NCBI GenBank assembly: GCA_947470185.1
Contig: CANIRZ010000005.1
Location: forward strand, 1 to 64,000
Source of the DNA: Sphingomonadales bacterium
GTDB taxonomy: Bacteria; Pseudomonadota; Alphaproteobacteria; Sphingomonadales; Sphingomonadaceae
Length of the DNA: 64,000 bases
Reading direction: 5' to 3'
This document shows, piece by piece, positions 1-9,627 of this stretch. Each line of letters starts with the position of its first letter. Within the stretch, counting starts at the first letter, position 1. The notes under the pieces are model-generated. The model was not told where the DNA came from and did not search any database. It saw nothing but the letters and a program-made list of their open reading frames with translations. Position numbers and translations under genes: made by a program.

Positions 1-731
1 ATTTCCTTAAGCTTTGCAACCAGCGCATCGACGTCGGCAACCTTGATACCGGCGCTACGCACGGGCGGTTCGACAACCTTCAGCGTCTTGAGGCGCGGGC
101 TAACATCAACGCCATAATCAGCAGGTGTTTTCTGCGCGAGTGGCTTCGACTTTGCTTTCATGATGTTGGGCAGCGACGCATAACGAGGCTCGTTCAAGCG
201 CAAATCCGTCGTGATGATGGCTGGCATCTTCAGCGACACTGTCTGCAAACCGCCATCGACTTCGCGCGCAACATGCACTGCGTCGCCAGATACGTTTACC
301 GTATTGGCAAAGGTGCCTTGCGGGCGACCCGTCAATGCAGCGAGCATCTGGCCGGTCTGGTTGGAGTCATCGTCAATCGCCTGCTTGCCAAGAATGACAA
401 GGCCAGGCTGTTCTTCTTCAACGATCTTCGCCAAGATCTTGGCAACACCCAAAGGCTCGACATCTTCAGCAACGACAAGGATCGCACGATCAGCGCCCAT
501 AGCAAGCGCCGTGCGCAATGTTTCTTGCGCCTTGTCCGGCCCAACCGACACCGCGATCACTTCCGTCGCAACGCCCTTTTCACGCAAACGCAAAGCTTCT
601 TCGATGGCGATTTCGTCAAACGGGTTCATGCTCATTTTGACGTTCGCTAAATCCACGCCCGAACCATCGGGCTTTACCCGCGGTTTTACGTTATAATCGA
701 TGACCCGCTTAACGGGGACGATGATCTTCAT
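1..731 (-). CDS. etfB: Electron transfer flavoprotein subunit beta (3' end outside window)
   Basis: Beta subunit of the FAD/AMP-containing heterodimer that passes electrons from acyl-CoA dehydrogenases to ETF-ubiquinone oxidoreductase. The protein begins [17 protein letters not shown]. Near residues 200-220 it carries the ETF-beta signature, AREVDGG followed by LKMPAIITT. 243 codons are visible; the family is about 249 residues, so only a few codons and the stop lie beyond base 1. The start at 731 has an AAGGATG ribosome site upstream. The alpha subunit is expected just outside the left edge. It is the likely electron acceptor for the acyl-CoA dehydrogenase at 35895-37106. The family assignment is firm. 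Confidence 0.95.
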   Translation of the reverse strand, partial: MKIIVPVKRVIDYNVKPRVKPDGSGVDLANVKMSMNPFDEIAIEEALRLREKGVATEVIAVSVGPDKAQETLRTALAMGADRAILVVAEDVEPLGVAKILAKIVEEEQPGLVILGKQAIDDDSNQTGQMLAALTGRPQGTFANTVNVSGDAVHVAREVDGGLQTVSLKMPAIITTDLRLNEPRYASLPNIMKAKSKPLAQKTPADYGVDVSPRLKTLKVVEPPVRSAGIKVADVDALVAKLKE

Positions 732-790
732 GTGCTCATCCTTCCATACCGACTCAATGGGACAGATAGATGCCATCCCAAACTGCTGTG

Positions 791-819
791 CCTATGCTGA
801 CCGTTTACGTAAACGTCAA
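791..819 (-). promoter_or_regulatory. Candidate etfB promoter
   Basis: On the minus strand TTGACG (814-819) is followed after exactly 17 bases by CATAGG (791-796). The same layout, with CATTGG, precedes rplM and rpmG, which argues for a real promoter class. The predicted start lies near 784 and gives a leader of about 50 bases. The motif is seen; promoter function is inferred. Confidence 0.5.
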
Positions 820-859
820 GTGCCTGATCAACCCGTGATATCGAACTTATTCAGCATTT

Positions 860-892
860 CCGTCGGCCCTCGACGCATGTTGGGACCGACGG
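860..892 (-). terminator. Hairpin downstream of sucC
   Basis: CCGTCGGCCC (860-869) and GGGACCGACGG (882-892) form an inverted repeat with one bulged base, 9 bases beyond the sucC stop. It has no T tract, so it could be a factor-dependent terminator or an mRNA 3' stabiliser. Confidence 0.3.
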
Positions 893-900
893 ATACAATC

Positions 901-2109
901 TCAAGCTGCTTTGCGTACTTCTGCCACAATTTTCTCTGCTGCATCGCCCAGATCATTGGCCGACACGATTGGCAGGCCGCTATTGGCAAGGATGTCCTTG
1001 CCCTGCTGCACATTGGTGCCTTCAAGGCGGACAACGAGCGGCACCGACAGGTTCACTTCCTTTGCCGCAGCAACGATACCGTCCGCGATGATGTCGCATT
1101 TCATGATGCCACCGAAAATGTTTACCAATATGCCCTTCACGGCAGGGTCCTTCAGGATGATCTTGAACGCAGCCGTCACCTTCTCCTTCGAAGCGCCGCC
1201 ACCAACATCCAAGAAGTTGGCAGGGAATTCGCCGTTTAGCTTAATGATGTCCATCGTCGCCATCGCAAGGCCAGCGCCATTGACCATGCAGCCGATGTTG
1301 CCATCCAATTTAATGTAGGCAAGGTCATATTCCGACGCCTCGACTTCGGCAGGGTCTTCCTCTGTCAGGTCGCGCAATTCGGCGAGGTCTTTGTGACGGA
1401 ACATGGCATTGCCGTCGAATGCGACCTTAGCATCAAGCACCAACAACTCGTCGCCATTCTTGCCTTCGCAGACGGCGAGAGGGTTGATTTCGATCTGCTC
1501 GGCATCAGTGCCGATGAAAGCGCCGTAAAGCCCAGCAAGCACTGTCTGCGCCTGCTTGGCAAGATCGCCCGTCAGGCCAAGCGCCTTTGCAACACTGCGG
1601 CCATGGTGCGGTTGGAGGCCCGTGGCTGGATCAATGATGATCGTGTGGATTTTCTCGGGGCTGTCATGCGCCACGTCTTCGATGTTCATGCCGCCTTCGG
1701 TTGAGGCAACAACCGCAATCCGGCTGGTCGCACGGTCAACGAGCAGGGCGAGGTAAAATTCCTGCTTAATGTCGGCGCCGTCGGTGATGTACAGGCGGTT
1801 GACTTGCTTGCCTTCTGGACCAGTCTGGATCGTTACCAACGTGTTGCCCAACATGTCCTTGGCATGGGCCTCAACCTCATCCAGATTAAACGCCAGACGC
1901 ACGCCGCCTTTTGCGTCTGGGCCGAGCTCTTTGAACTTGCCCTTGCCGCGTCCGCCGGCATGAATTTGCGATTTCACCACATATAAGGGACCAGGCAATT
2001 GCTTAGCGGCGGCAACCGCATCTTCGACGCTCAATGCTGCGATACCGGCAGGGCAAGCCACACCGAATTTTGCGAGCAGTTCTTTGGCCTGATATTCATG
2101 GATATTCAT
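901..2109 (-). CDS. sucC: Succinyl-CoA synthetase (ADP-forming) subunit beta
   Basis: Beta subunit of the TCA-cycle enzyme that converts succinyl-CoA to succinate with ATP formation. The 402 residues start [17 protein letters not shown], typical of the N-terminal ATP-grasp domain. Family sequences [34 protein letters not shown] and FGGIMKCD follow in order. The length is close to the family norm of about 390-400. The alpha subunit gene sucD is not adjacent: etfB lies downstream on the same strand after 169 bases that contain a hairpin and a candidate etfB promoter, so sucC is probably its own transcription unit. The start has a GGAGAT-like site a few bases upstream. Confidence 0.97.
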   Translation of the reverse strand: MNIHEYQAKELLAKFGVACPAGIAALSVEDAVAAAKQLPGPLYVVKSQIHAGGRGKGKFKELGPDAKGGVRLAFNLDEVEAHAKDMLGNTLVTIQTGPEGKQVNRLYITDGADIKQEFYLALLVDRATSRIAVVASTEGGMNIEDVAHDSPEKIHTIIIDPATGLQPHHGRSVAKALGLTGDLAKQAQTVLAGLYGAFIGTDAEQIEINPLAVCEGKNGDELLVLDAKVAFDGNAMFRHKDLAELRDLTEEDPAEVEASEYDLAYIKLDGNIGCMVNGAGLAMATMDIIKLNGEFPANFLDVGGGASKEKVTAAFKIILKDPAVKGILVNIFGGIMKCDIIADGIVAAAKEVNLSVPLVVRLEGTNVQQGKDILANSGLPIVSANDLGDAAEKIVAEVRKAA

Positions 2110-2275
2110 GGGAGATTACGTCCTCGGGAAAAGAGAGTTTCGGCGGATGCTTAAGCACAGACGCGCACTGAATGGAAGGCCTTGCGCCCATGTTTTTTGG
2201 TTCATGCAGGCGCGCGGACTGCGCAGAGAAATATGTTCCAGTGTCTGCCCCCTCCGTGCCTCTGCGCGCAAAAAT

Positions 2276-2884
2276 TCAAGGCAGTAAATTGAGCGCAACC
2301 AATTCGGCGCGGAGTGACGCTGCATCCGTAAAATGATGTGCGGCAAAGCCATTGTTTCGGGCGCTAACGACGTTGTCGTGATTGTCATCAATGAAAATGG
2401 CCTCACCCGGCTTCAGCTCGAAGCGATCCAACGCAAGTGCGTAGATGGCAGGGTCAGGCTTCACCAATTTTTCGGTTCCCGACACAATTATATCCTGAAA
2501 AAGGTCGAATATCGGCTGTGTCGGACGGAATCCTTCCCAGAATTCTGCCCCAAAATTGGTGATCGCAAACAACGGCACGCCGCTTTCGGCGAGTTCCTGC
2601 ACAATCTCCAACGACCCTGTGACGGGCCCGGGAATGGTCTCATTGAACCGGGGGGCATAGGCCGCAATCAACGTGGCATATTCTGGAAACTCAGCAATCC
2701 GCTCGGCAACCATATCGTCCAAAGCGCGACCCGCATCATGTTGAAAATGCCATTCCGGCGTCACGACATGGGTGACGAAAAACTCCAGCTCATCTTTGTC
2801 TGCGATCAGCTTGGCAAAAAGATAGCGCAGGTCCCATTCGAAAAGCACTTTGCCAACATCAAACACAACTGTGGTTATCTTCAT
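2276..2884 (-). CDS. HAD-IA family hydrolase (YihX-like phosphatase)
   Basis: Haloacid dehalogenase superfamily protein of 202 residues. Motif I is FDVGKVLFEWD with the nucleophile Asp. Motif II is FAITNFGAEF, motif III Lys lies in KPDPAIY, and motif IV is FIDDNHDNV. The FDxGxV form of motif I resembles sugar-phosphate phosphatases of the YihX type, but the substrate cannot be read from sequence. A GTG start two codons earlier (2890) is possible. The ATG at 2884 is preferred because AAGGAA sits about 9 bases upstream of it. It lies between rpmJ and sucC on the same strand. Confidence 0.85.
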   Translation of the reverse strand: MKITTVVFDVGKVLFEWDLRYLFAKLIADKDELEFFVTHVVTPEWHFQHDAGRALDDMVAERIAEFPEYATLIAAYAPRFNETIPGPVTGSLEIVQELAESGVPLFAITNFGAEFWEGFRPTQPIFDLFQDIIVSGTEKLVKPDPAIYALALDRFELKPGEAIFIDDNHDNVVSARNNGFAAHHFTDAASLRAELVALNLLP

Positions 2885-2989
2885 GATCACAATTTCCTTA
2901 TCGACAGGCGCAAAAAAACCGCCCGCGAATCAGATTCGGAGCGGCATTTTGTGAGAGCCATCCGCCTGCAATGCGCAGGCAGGGTCAAA

Positions 2990-3115
2990 TTAACCCTGGC
3001 GCGCCTTAAAGCGTGGCTGGGTCTTGTTGATGACATACGTGCGGCCACGGCGGCGAATCACGCGATTATCGCGATGGCGGCCCTTGAGCGACTTCAGAGA
3101 ATTAACGACTTTCAT
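2990..3115 (-). CDS. rpmJ: 50S ribosomal protein L36, zinc-free type
   Basis: A 41-residue basic protein beginning [17 protein letters not shown] and ending [11 protein letters not shown], which is the proteobacterial L36 of the form that lacks the Cys-Cys-Cys-His zinc site (no cysteine at all). It binds 23S rRNA in the large subunit. A TTGACT box lies on the same strand at about 3187-3192, with CATAGG 15 bases after it, close to the promoter layout of rplM and rpmG. The identification is certain despite the small size. Confidence 0.95.
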   Translation of the reverse strand: MKVVNSLKSLKGRHRDNRVIRRRGRTYVINKTQPRFKARQG

Positions 3116-3268
3116 CGGATTTGCCCGTCTAATAAATGCAAGAAGCTTGAATTGAAGGGGCGCTCCTATGGATCGGGCAGCGGAAAGTCAAGCGCGATTG
3201 GCCCTATTTGCGGATTAAGCCCCCATAGATTGTTGGATGTGGTAAGGGACAGCCTTAAGGATGTACCC

Positions 3269-3862
3269 ATGATGAAAAATGCTCGGCTTTTGCTGCTTCT
3301 CGCGCCTTCCCTCCTGACCGCTTGTGTCGTGCCAACTGGCCCGGTTGAGGTTACGCGCTTCAATCGCGCCGCAGAGGGCGTGCCGTATGGAGCCGGCAGC
3401 TTCGCTGTCGCGCTTGTTGGCGAATCGGCATCGGACAGCACGCTTTCCGGGTCGCCTTATCTTGCGGCCGTCGCGCGCGAAATGCAGCGGATTGGCTATC
3501 GCGATATAGGAGGCAATGCGGATGTGGTGGCAGAGATCCGTTTCGGTGCCACGATGATTCGTGCCGATCGACGCGCGCCTATATCGGTTGGCGTCGGAGG
3601 CTCCACGGGCAGCTATGGCTCCGGTCTGGGCATTGGCCTGAGCATTAATTTGAGCGGCGGTTCAGCAGCTCAGTTGCAGACAACATTGGCCGTTCGCATC
3701 GTCCGGCGCAGCGACCGGGTGGTGATCTGGGAAGGCACGGCGGTGCAATTGGCAAAGGCGGGCTCACCCGCCGCCCAACCCGGTATCGCCGCGTCCAAAT
3801 TGGCCGAAGCGTTGTTTAAAGACTTCCCCGGCGTGTCTGGTGAGACTATCCGCGTGCCATGA
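3269..3862 (+). CDS. DUF4136-like outer-membrane lipoprotein
   Basis: A 197-residue protein with a lipoprotein signal: MMKNAR, a leucine-rich hydrophobic core, then the lipobox LLTAC with the acylated Cys at residue 19. The mature part has the feel of DUF4136 proteins: alternating strands, a glycine/serine-rich stretch (GVGGSTGSYGSGLGIGLS) and a late segment RRSDRVVIWEGTAV. Its role is unknown; envelope location is inferred. The open frame extends far upstream, antisense to the HAD gene and rpmJ. The ATG at 3269 is chosen because a TAAGG site lies about 8 bases before it and the signal peptide begins there. Confidence 0.75.
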   Translation: MMKNARLLLLLAPSLLTACVVPTGPVEVTRFNRAAEGVPYGAGSFAVALVGESASDSTLSGSPYLAAVAREMQRIGYRDIGGNADVVAEIRFGATMIRADRRAPISVGVGGSTGSYGSGLGIGLSINLSGGSAAQLQTTLAVRIVRRSDRVVIWEGTAVQLAKAGSPAAQPGIAASKLAEALFKDFPGVSGETIRVP

Positions 3863-3886
3863 CTTCATTGCGAGAGCGAACCAAAA

Positions 3887-5023
3887 ATGCCGATTACTGA
3901 CATCAACGCCGCCTTCGACAGCGGCAATATCATCGTCCATGCAATGCAGGGCAATGTGGCGACCCTTGGAATCCGCACGGACAAGGATTCGGAATTTGCA
4001 CAATGGTTCCACTTTCGCGTGGCGTGCACTTCAGGCGAGGAGCTGGAATTACGGATTACAGGCCTTGAGAGCAGCGCCTATCCCGGCGGCTGGCCCAATT
4101 ACCGCGCTTGCGTTTCCGAAGACCGCGATTATTGGGGTCGCGCTGATACCAGCTACGACAAGGCGGCGGATGGCGGCACGATGACCATCCGCTACACCCC
4201 CGCCAGCGATCTTGCATGGTTTGCTTATTTCGCGCCTTACAGCATGGAACGGCACCATGACCTGATAGCCGAGACGGCATTGCTTGAAGGCGTGACCTAT
4301 CGCTGCCTTGGCCACAGCCTTGAAGGGCAACCGATTGATTGCCTTGAAATGGGCAATGGCGAAACACAAGTCTGGCTGTACGCGCGCCAGCATCCGGGCG
4401 AAACGCAGGCCGAATATTGGATGGAAGGTGCGCTGGATATGCTCACCGACCTGAGCGATCCGCATACGCGCGTGTTGTTGGAAAAATGCCGTTTGCATAT
4501 CGTACCCAACTGCAATCCCGACGGAAGCTGCCGCGGACATTTGCGCACCAATTATCTGGGCATCAACCTGAACCGCGAATGGGCCGAACCGTCGGCGCAG
4601 CGTAGCCCCGAAGTGTTAGGTATCCGAAACGCGATGGATGAATCTGGCGTGCATTGGGCTATGGACATTCACGGCGATGAAGCGATTCCCGCAGCATTTA
4701 TGGCGGGGTTTGAAGGCATCCCGTCATGGACCGATAATCAGGGTGATCGCTATAATGCTTTCATCAACCACCTGTCGGCCCGCACCCCCGATTTCCAGAC
4801 CGAGCTGGGCTACCCCAAAGCTGGTCCCGGCAGGGCAAACCTGACCATGTCCACCAACCAACTGGCCGAACGCTTTGGCCCGTCGCACAATTGCGTCTCT
4901 ATGACGCTTGAAATGCCCTATAAAGACACCGTTCATGGCAACGACCCCGAACAAGGCTGGTCCCCCGAACGGTGCCGCCTGCTGGCCCGCGAATGCCTCG
5001 CGACACTAGCTGAGATGGTGTAA
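3887..5023 (+). CDS. M14-family zinc carboxypeptidase (cytosolic carboxypeptidase type)
   Basis: A 378-residue protein with an N-terminal beta domain (about 1-125) and an M14 catalytic domain. Zinc ligands are visible: His169 and Glu172 in RQHPGETQ and His262 in DIHGDE. Substrate-binding elements PNCNPDG (207-213) and NLNREW (227-232) and the likely catalytic Glu342 in TLEMPY are also present. This set matches the CCP-like bacterial M14 enzymes. There is no signal peptide, so it should act in the cytoplasm on peptides or a protein C-terminus; the substrate is unknown. The GNAT gene follows after 9 bases, suggesting co-transcription. Confidence 0.85.
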   Translation: MPITDINAAFDSGNIIVHAMQGNVATLGIRTDKDSEFAQWFHFRVACTSGEELELRITGLESSAYPGGWPNYRACVSEDRDYWGRADTSYDKAADGGTMTIRYTPASDLAWFAYFAPYSMERHHDLIAETALLEGVTYRCLGHSLEGQPIDCLEMGNGETQVWLYARQHPGETQAEYWMEGALDMLTDLSDPHTRVLLEKCRLHIVPNCNPDGSCRGHLRTNYLGINLNREWAEPSAQRSPEVLGIRNAMDESGVHWAMDIHGDEAIPAAFMAGFEGIPSWTDNQGDRYNAFINHLSARTPDFQTELGYPKAGPGRANLTMSTNQLAERFGPSHNCVSMTLEMPYKDTVHGNDPEQGWSPERCRLLARECLATLAEMV

Positions 5024-5032
5024 ACTGCGAAT

Positions 5033-5488
5033 ATGCGGATTATCAAGGATGATTTAACGGGCGTTGAAATTCGCGCTTTGCTGGAGACGCACTTTGCGTC
5101 GATGTTGGCCAGCTCGCCAGCTGAAAGCTGCCATTTCCTCGACTTTGATGGGCTGAATGCGCCGGATGTCACCTTTTGGTCGATTTGGGACGGGGAGGCG
5201 CTCGCGGGGTGCGGGGCGTTGAAAGAGCACACGCGCGAACATGGCGAGGTCAAATCGATGCGCACCCATGCCGATCATTTGCGCAAAGGCACTGGCGCGG
5301 CGATGCTGAGGCACATCATCTCGCAAGCGCGTCAACGCGGGTATGTGCGGCTAAGCCTTGAAACAGGTTCGTCCGATGCCTTTGCACCCGCGCGTGCATT
5401 ATATGAAGCCTATGGCTTTGAATATTGCCCACCCTTTTGCGATTATGTCGAAGACCCGTTTAGCCGTTTCATGACCTTGGCGATTTGA
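5033..5488 (+). CDS. GNAT-family N-acetyltransferase
   Basis: A 151-residue protein with the GNAT acetyl-CoA loop R-K-G-T-G-A around residues 85-90 (HLRKGTGAAMLRHII), followed by LSLETGSSDAFAPARALYEAYGF, the usual motif B region. It probably acetylates an amine on a small molecule or protein N-terminus; the target is not readable. It follows the M14 gene by 9 bases and is probably in the same transcript. Confidence 0.85.
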   Translation: MRIIKDDLTGVEIRALLETHFASMLASSPAESCHFLDFDGLNAPDVTFWSIWDGEALAGCGALKEHTREHGEVKSMRTHADHLRKGTGAAMLRHIISQARQRGYVRLSLETGSSDAFAPARALYEAYGFEYCPPFCDYVEDPFSRFMTLAI

Positions 5489-5530
5489 CCAACTTGCGTT
5501 AGGGCGCGGTCAAACAACGAAGGAACTCCC

Positions 5531-6214
5531 ATGCCAAAACTTATCCTCATTCGCCACGGACAGTCCCAATGGAATCTGGAAAACCGGTTCACCGGTTGGT
5601 GGGATGTTGACGTAACCGAAAAAGGCGCAGCCGAAGCGTGGGCCGCGGGCGAATTGATGAAGGCCAAGGGCATCGCCCCTGATGTCGCCTTTACCAGCGT
5701 GCAGACGCGCGCGATCAAAACGCTCAATCTGGCTCTTGAGGCCATGGGGCGCTTGTGGGTTCCGGCCACCAAGAACTGGCAATTGAATGAGCGGCATTAT
5801 GGCGGGCTTACAGGGCTGGACAAGGCAGAGACGGCGGCGAAGCATGGTGACGATCAGGTGAAGGTATGGCGCCGCAGCTTTGATATCCCGCCGCCGCCGC
5901 TTGATGCTGGATCGCCTTATGACCTATCTTCTGACCCGCGCTACGCGGGCATAGATATCCCCGCCTCAGAAAGCCTGAAAGACACTATCAACCGTGTTTT
6001 GCCTTATTGGGACAGCGCGATAGTGCCGGAATTACAGGCGGGAAAAACCGTTTTGATTTCGGCGCACGGCAACAGCTTGCGCGCGCTGGTCAAGCATTTG
6101 TCCGGCATTTCGGATGCCGACATAAGCGGCCTCGAAATCCCCACGGGGCAACCCATCGTGTATGAATTGGACGACAATTTGAACGGCGACTATTACTATC
6201 TTTCCGAGCGCTAA
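5531..6214 (+). CDS. gpmA: 2,3-bisphosphoglycerate-dependent phosphoglycerate mutase
   Basis: Glycolytic interconversion of 3- and 2-phosphoglycerate. 227 residues. The phospho-acceptor lies in [12 protein letters not shown] (His9), followed by [10 protein letters not shown], the acid in [13 protein letters not shown], and the second catalytic His in [14 protein letters not shown]. Length and motifs are typical of the dPGM family. AAGGAA lies about 8 bases upstream of the ATG. The stop codon sits in the loop of a stable hairpin. Confidence 0.97.
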   Translation: MPKLILIRHGQSQWNLENRFTGWWDVDVTEKGAAEAWAAGELMKAKGIAPDVAFTSVQTRAIKTLNLALEAMGRLWVPATKNWQLNERHYGGLTGLDKAETAAKHGDDQVKVWRRSFDIPPPPLDAGSPYDLSSDPRYAGIDIPASESLKDTINRVLPYWDSAIVPELQAGKTVLISAHGNSLRALVKHLSGISDADISGLEIPTGQPIVYELDDNLNGDYYYLSER

Positions 6215-6224
6215 TGGCGCTCGG
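6204..6224 (+). terminator. Hairpin enclosing the gpmA stop codon
   Basis: CCGAGCGC (6204-6211) pairs perfectly with GCGCTCGG (6217-6224). The TAA stop lies in the five-base loop. There is no T tract, so an intrinsic terminator is uncertain; a 3'-end stabiliser or factor-dependent terminator is possible. Confidence 0.35.
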
Positions 6225-6329
6225 CCTCCGCGCCCTAGAACTTTGGCGGCTTAAGCGTCGTTGCTGGATTGCGCCTTTTGCGCCGCAAGGCTAAGGCCTT
6301 TGCTATTGAAGGTGTCGGGGGAGTGACAG

Positions 6330-6818
6330 ATGACCGAAGCAGCGCCGCTTATTGGCATTATCATGGGAAGCCGTTCGGATTGGGAAACCATGCGTGAGGC
6401 TTCAGCGACACTGGCTACGCTCCAAATCCCACATGAATGCAAAGTGGTGTCTGCGCATCGCACGCCCGAACGCTTGTATGATTATGCAAAAGGCGCGGTT
6501 GGGCGTGGCTTGAAATGCATCATTGCTGGCGCAGGCGGCGCGGCACATTTGCCCGGCATGGCGGCGTCCATGACGCGGCTGCCAGTGCTTGGCGTACCTG
6601 TGCAGTCCAAGGCGCTGGACGGGATGGACAGCCTTTTGTCCATCGTCCAGATGCCTGCCGGAATTCCAGTGGGAACCTTAGCCATTGGCAAGGCGGGCGC
6701 AACAAACGCGGCCTTGCTGGCGGCGGCAATGCTGGCAAATGAGGATGCGGCGCTTGCCCAACGGCTCGATGCATGGCGCGCAGCACAAACGGCGTCGGTC
6801 GCCGAAACGCCCGAATAA
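6330..6818 (+). CDS. purE: 5-(carboxyamino)imidazole ribonucleotide mutase
   Basis: Class I PurE of 162 residues, which moves the carboxylate of N5-CAIR to give CAIR in purine synthesis. Visible motifs are [13 protein letters not shown] (phosphate-binding loop), SAHRTPERL (catalytic His), [13 protein letters not shown] and [19 protein letters not shown] strong GGGGGAG site lies 7 bases before the ATG. It is followed 9 bases later by purK, its pathway partner, forming a purEK operon. Confidence 0.97.
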   Translation: MTEAAPLIGIIMGSRSDWETMREASATLATLQIPHECKVVSAHRTPERLYDYAKGAVGRGLKCIIAGAGGAAHLPGMAASMTRLPVLGVPVQSKALDGMDSLLSIVQMPAGIPVGTLAIGKAGATNAALLAAAMLANEDAALAQRLDAWRAAQTASVAETPE

Positions 6819-6827
6819 GTTTGCGAG

Positions 6828-7898
6828 ATGGCTGCGTTACCCCCTGGTTCAACTATTGGAATATTAGGCGGCGGTCAGCTTGGCCGTATGCTTGCGGTCG
6901 CCGCTGCGCAATTGGGCTATCGTTGCCATATTTACGCGCCACCGGGTGATAATGTCGCGTGCGATGTGGGCGCCGCATATACTGTCGCCGAATATGATGA
7001 TTTGGCCGCACTGAAGGCATTTGCCAACGCTTGCGATGTTGTCACCTTCGAATTTGAAAATGTGCCCGTGCCGCCGCTTGAAACGATCACTGGCCTTGTT
7101 CCGGTTTACCCACCGCTCAAAGCATTGGAAGTAGCGCAGGATCGGGCTGCGGAAAAAAATTTCGTGCGTGCGCTTGGCGGGAAGACAGCTGAATTTGCTG
7201 TGGCGCAGGACGAGAGTGCATTGCCCGCGGCGATTGACGCAGTTGGCATGCCCTGCATCCTGAAAACCATCCGCTTTGGTTATGACGGCAAGGGACAGGC
7301 GCGGATCACGGCGCGGAGCGACATTGCCGGCGCGTGGGAACGGACGGGTGCCCAGCCCGTCATTGCCGAGGCCATGGTGGCGTTTGATGCAGAATACTCG
7401 GTGATATTGGTGCGCGGCCAAGATGGCGAAATCCGTTTTTGGGACAGCCCGCGCAATCTGCATGTCGGTGGCGTCCTTGCGACATCGACGCTGCCGTCGG
7501 GCACTTTGGTTGAAAGCCAGCAGGAAGACGCGCGCGCGCTGGCCGCAGCGGTCGCATCGGCGCTAGACTATGTCGGCGTGTTCACCGCCGAATTCTTTGC
7601 CGGTGCGCAAGGCCCAGTATTCAACGAAATCGCACCGCGCGTGCACAATAGCGGGCATTGGACCATCGAAGGTGCGGCAACCAGTCAGTTTGAAAACCAC
7701 ATTCGCGCCATTTGCAGCCTGCCGCTTGGCGCGACGGACACGGTTGCTCAACGGGTGGAAATGGAAAACCTGATTGGCGACGATGGCGACCGATTTGAGC
7801 AGATTTTATCTGACCCTGCGGCAAGCCTGCATCTGTATGGCAAGGCCGAAGCGCGGCCGGGGCGAAAAATAGGCCACGTCACCCGCTTGTATCGGTAA
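6828..7898 (+). CDS. purK: 5-(carboxyamino)imidazole ribonucleotide synthase
   Basis: ATP-grasp enzyme that carboxylates AIR with bicarbonate and ATP, making the substrate of PurE. 356 residues. The N-terminal GILGGGQLGRMLA loop, VTFEFENVP and the ATP-grasp segments LKTIRFGYDGKGQ and EAMVAFDAEYSVI are present. The C-terminal part has FNEIAPRVHNSGHWTIEGA, typical of PurK. It is encoded immediately after purE. Confidence 0.97.
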   Translation: MAALPPGSTIGILGGGQLGRMLAVAAAQLGYRCHIYAPPGDNVACDVGAAYTVAEYDDLAALKAFANACDVVTFEFENVPVPPLETITGLVPVYPPLKALEVAQDRAAEKNFVRALGGKTAEFAVAQDESALPAAIDAVGMPCILKTIRFGYDGKGQARITARSDIAGAWERTGAQPVIAEAMVAFDAEYSVILVRGQDGEIRFWDSPRNLHVGGVLATSTLPSGTLVESQQEDARALAAAVASALDYVGVFTAEFFAGAQGPVFNEIAPRVHNSGHWTIEGAATSQFENHIRAICSLPLGATDTVAQRVEMENLIGDDGDRFEQILSDPAASLHLYGKAEARPGRKIGHVTRLYR

Positions 7899-7921
7899 GA
7901 AAAAGTCTGCAAGACGGACGG

Positions 7922-8419
7922 ATGAATCATCCCGAAATCGTTCTTGTCCTCGCCCGCGCCGTTAATGGGACAATCGGGAAGGACGGTGGCATGCCATGGC
8001 ACATTCCCGCTGACCTGCGCCATTTTAAGCAGGTCACCAAAGGACGGCCAATGATCATGGGCCGCAAGACCTTTGACAGCCTGCCTGGCTTGCTCGACGG
8101 ACGCCGCCACATCGTGCTCACCCGCGACACAGCTTGGGAGGAAGAGGGCGCCGAGGTTGTCCATTCGGTTGAGGACGCGTTGAAGCGCGCCAATGGGCCG
8201 CATGTGTGCGTCATCGGCGGGGCGGAGATTTACGAATTGTTCTTGCCGCTTGCTGACCGCATAGAACTCACCGAAATCGATGCCAATCCCGAAGGCGATG
8301 CATCAGTGCCCGCCTTTGACATGTCCATATGGGAAGAAATCGAGCGCGTGGGACACGAAGCCGAAGGCGGCGCTCCGTCCTTCGATTTTGTAACGCTGGT
8401 GCGGCGGGAAGCTGCCTAA
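7922..8419 (+). CDS. folA: Dihydrofolate reductase
   Basis: NADPH-dependent reduction of dihydrofolate. 165 residues. The N-terminal MNHPEIVLVLARAVNGTIG is followed by MPWHIPADLRHFK with the substrate-binding Asp region, then MIMGRKTFDSLPG (NADPH site) and VIGGAEIYELFLPLADRI. No thymidylate synthase gene is adjacent. It sits between purK and a dipeptidase gene in a co-directional run with short gaps. Confidence 0.96.
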   Translation: MNHPEIVLVLARAVNGTIGKDGGMPWHIPADLRHFKQVTKGRPMIMGRKTFDSLPGLLDGRRHIVLTRDTAWEEEGAEVVHSVEDALKRANGPHVCVIGGAEIYELFLPLADRIELTEIDANPEGDASVPAFDMSIWEEIERVGHEAEGGAPSFDFVTLVRREAA

Positions 8420-8442
8420 ATATCAACGTGCAGGGGGGATAT

Positions 8443-9627
8443 ATGCGTAAAAGATTTTGGATTCCGGCGACATTGATTGCCGCTGCCGCTGTAGGATTCT
8501 TTGGGTTCCTGCCGGGCTATGTCGAAGGATCGATGAACCAGGTTGACGGCAAAGCGTTGATTGCGGTCAGTGACGAAGCCAAGGCTCTGCACAAGACGTT
8601 GAACATCGTGGACCTGCACAGCGACACGTTGATGTGGGACCGCAACCTCAATGACCGTGCGTCACGCGGCCATGTGGATTTGCCGCGCTTGCAAGATGGC
8701 AATGTTGCGTTGCAGTTATTTTCGTCCGTTACAAAGACGCCAAAGAACCAGAATTATGACGGCAATGGCGCCGATAGCGACAACATCACCTTGCTCACCT
8801 TTGCGCAGTTGCAGCCTGTGAAGACATGGCATTCTTTGGTCGAACGGTCATTATATCATGCGGCTAAACGTGGTGATGCCGTTGCGGGTTCGAACGGCGC
8901 GTTGGCAGCGGTGGATTCAGCCGCCGACTTGGACACATTGCTTGCCGCACGGCAAACAGCTCTGCGTCCGGTCGGGGCGATGCTCACGATCGAAGGCCTC
9001 CAGAATTTGGAAGGTAAAGCGTCCAATCTTGACCGGTTGTATGATGCCGGCTTCCGTATGGCTGGGCTCACCCATTTCTTTGACAATGAACTGGGCGGAT
9101 CAATGCATGGCCTGAAAAAAGGCGGATTGACCCCTTTTGGTCGCGACATTGTCCGGCGAATGGAGGCGAAGGGTATGATTGTCGATATCGCCCATCTTAG
9201 CCATGCCGGTGTTGCCGAAGTGTTGGCGATGGCCACGCGGCCAGTGGTCTCCAGCCATGGCGGTGTGCAGGCGACATGTAAGGTCAACCGCAACCTGACT
9301 GACGACGAAGTGCGCGGCGTCGCCAAAACCGGCGGTGTTATAGGCATTGGCTATTGGGATGGCGCAATCTGTTCAACCGATCCACGCGCTGCCGCCAAAG
9401 CGATGAAGCATGTCCGCGATCTTGTGGGCATTCAGCATGTGGCTTTGGGGTCGGACTATGACGGCGCAACCACAGTGCGTTTCGACACGTCGCAATTGGT
9501 TCAAGTGACGCAAGCATTGATGGACGAAGGCTTCACGGCGCAAGAAATCCGTGCCGTCATGGGTGAAAATGCCCTGCGCGTCATTCGTGCAGGGTTGGTT
9601 CCGATGCCAAAGGCTTCCGCAGTATAA
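8443..9627 (+). CDS. Membrane dipeptidase (M19 family), exported
   Basis: A 394-residue zinc dipeptidase of the renal-dipeptidase family. An N-terminal membrane anchor or signal (MRKRFWIPATLIAAAAVGFFGFLPG) precedes the TIM-barrel domain. Metal ligands appear in DLHSDTLMWD. The bridging Glu lies in MLTIEGLQNLEG. Later ligands are in DIAHLSHAG and VVSSHGGV, and GSDYDGATTV is near the end. It should hydrolyse dipeptides in the periplasm. The open frame begins 114 bases earlier inside folA. The ATG at 8443 is chosen for its AGGGGGG site and signal sequence. Its stop overlaps the ribF start (TAATG). Confidence 0.92.
   Translation: MRKRFWIPATLIAAAAVGFFGFLPGYVEGSMNQVDGKALIAVSDEAKALHKTLNIVDLHSDTLMWDRNLNDRASRGHVDLPRLQDGNVALQLFSSVTKTPKNQNYDGNGADSDNITLLTFAQLQPVKTWHSLVERSLYHAAKRGDAVAGSNGALAAVDSAADLDTLLAARQTALRPVGAMLTIEGLQNLEGKASNLDRLYDAGFRMAGLTHFFDNELGGSMHGLKKGGLTPFGRDIVRRMEAKGMIVDIAHLSHAGVAEVLAMATRPVVSSHGGVQATCKVNRNLTDDEVRGVAKTGGVIGIGYWDGAICSTDPRAAAKAMKHVRDLVGIQHVALGSDYDGATTVRFDTSQLVQVTQALMDEGFTAQEIRAVMGENALRVIRAGLVPMPKASAV

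Noticed and set aside
2333-3268. Upstream extension of the lipoprotein frame (a 509-codon open frame from 2333)
   Set aside because: It runs antisense through the HAD gene and rpmJ; the signal peptide and ribosome site begin at 3269.
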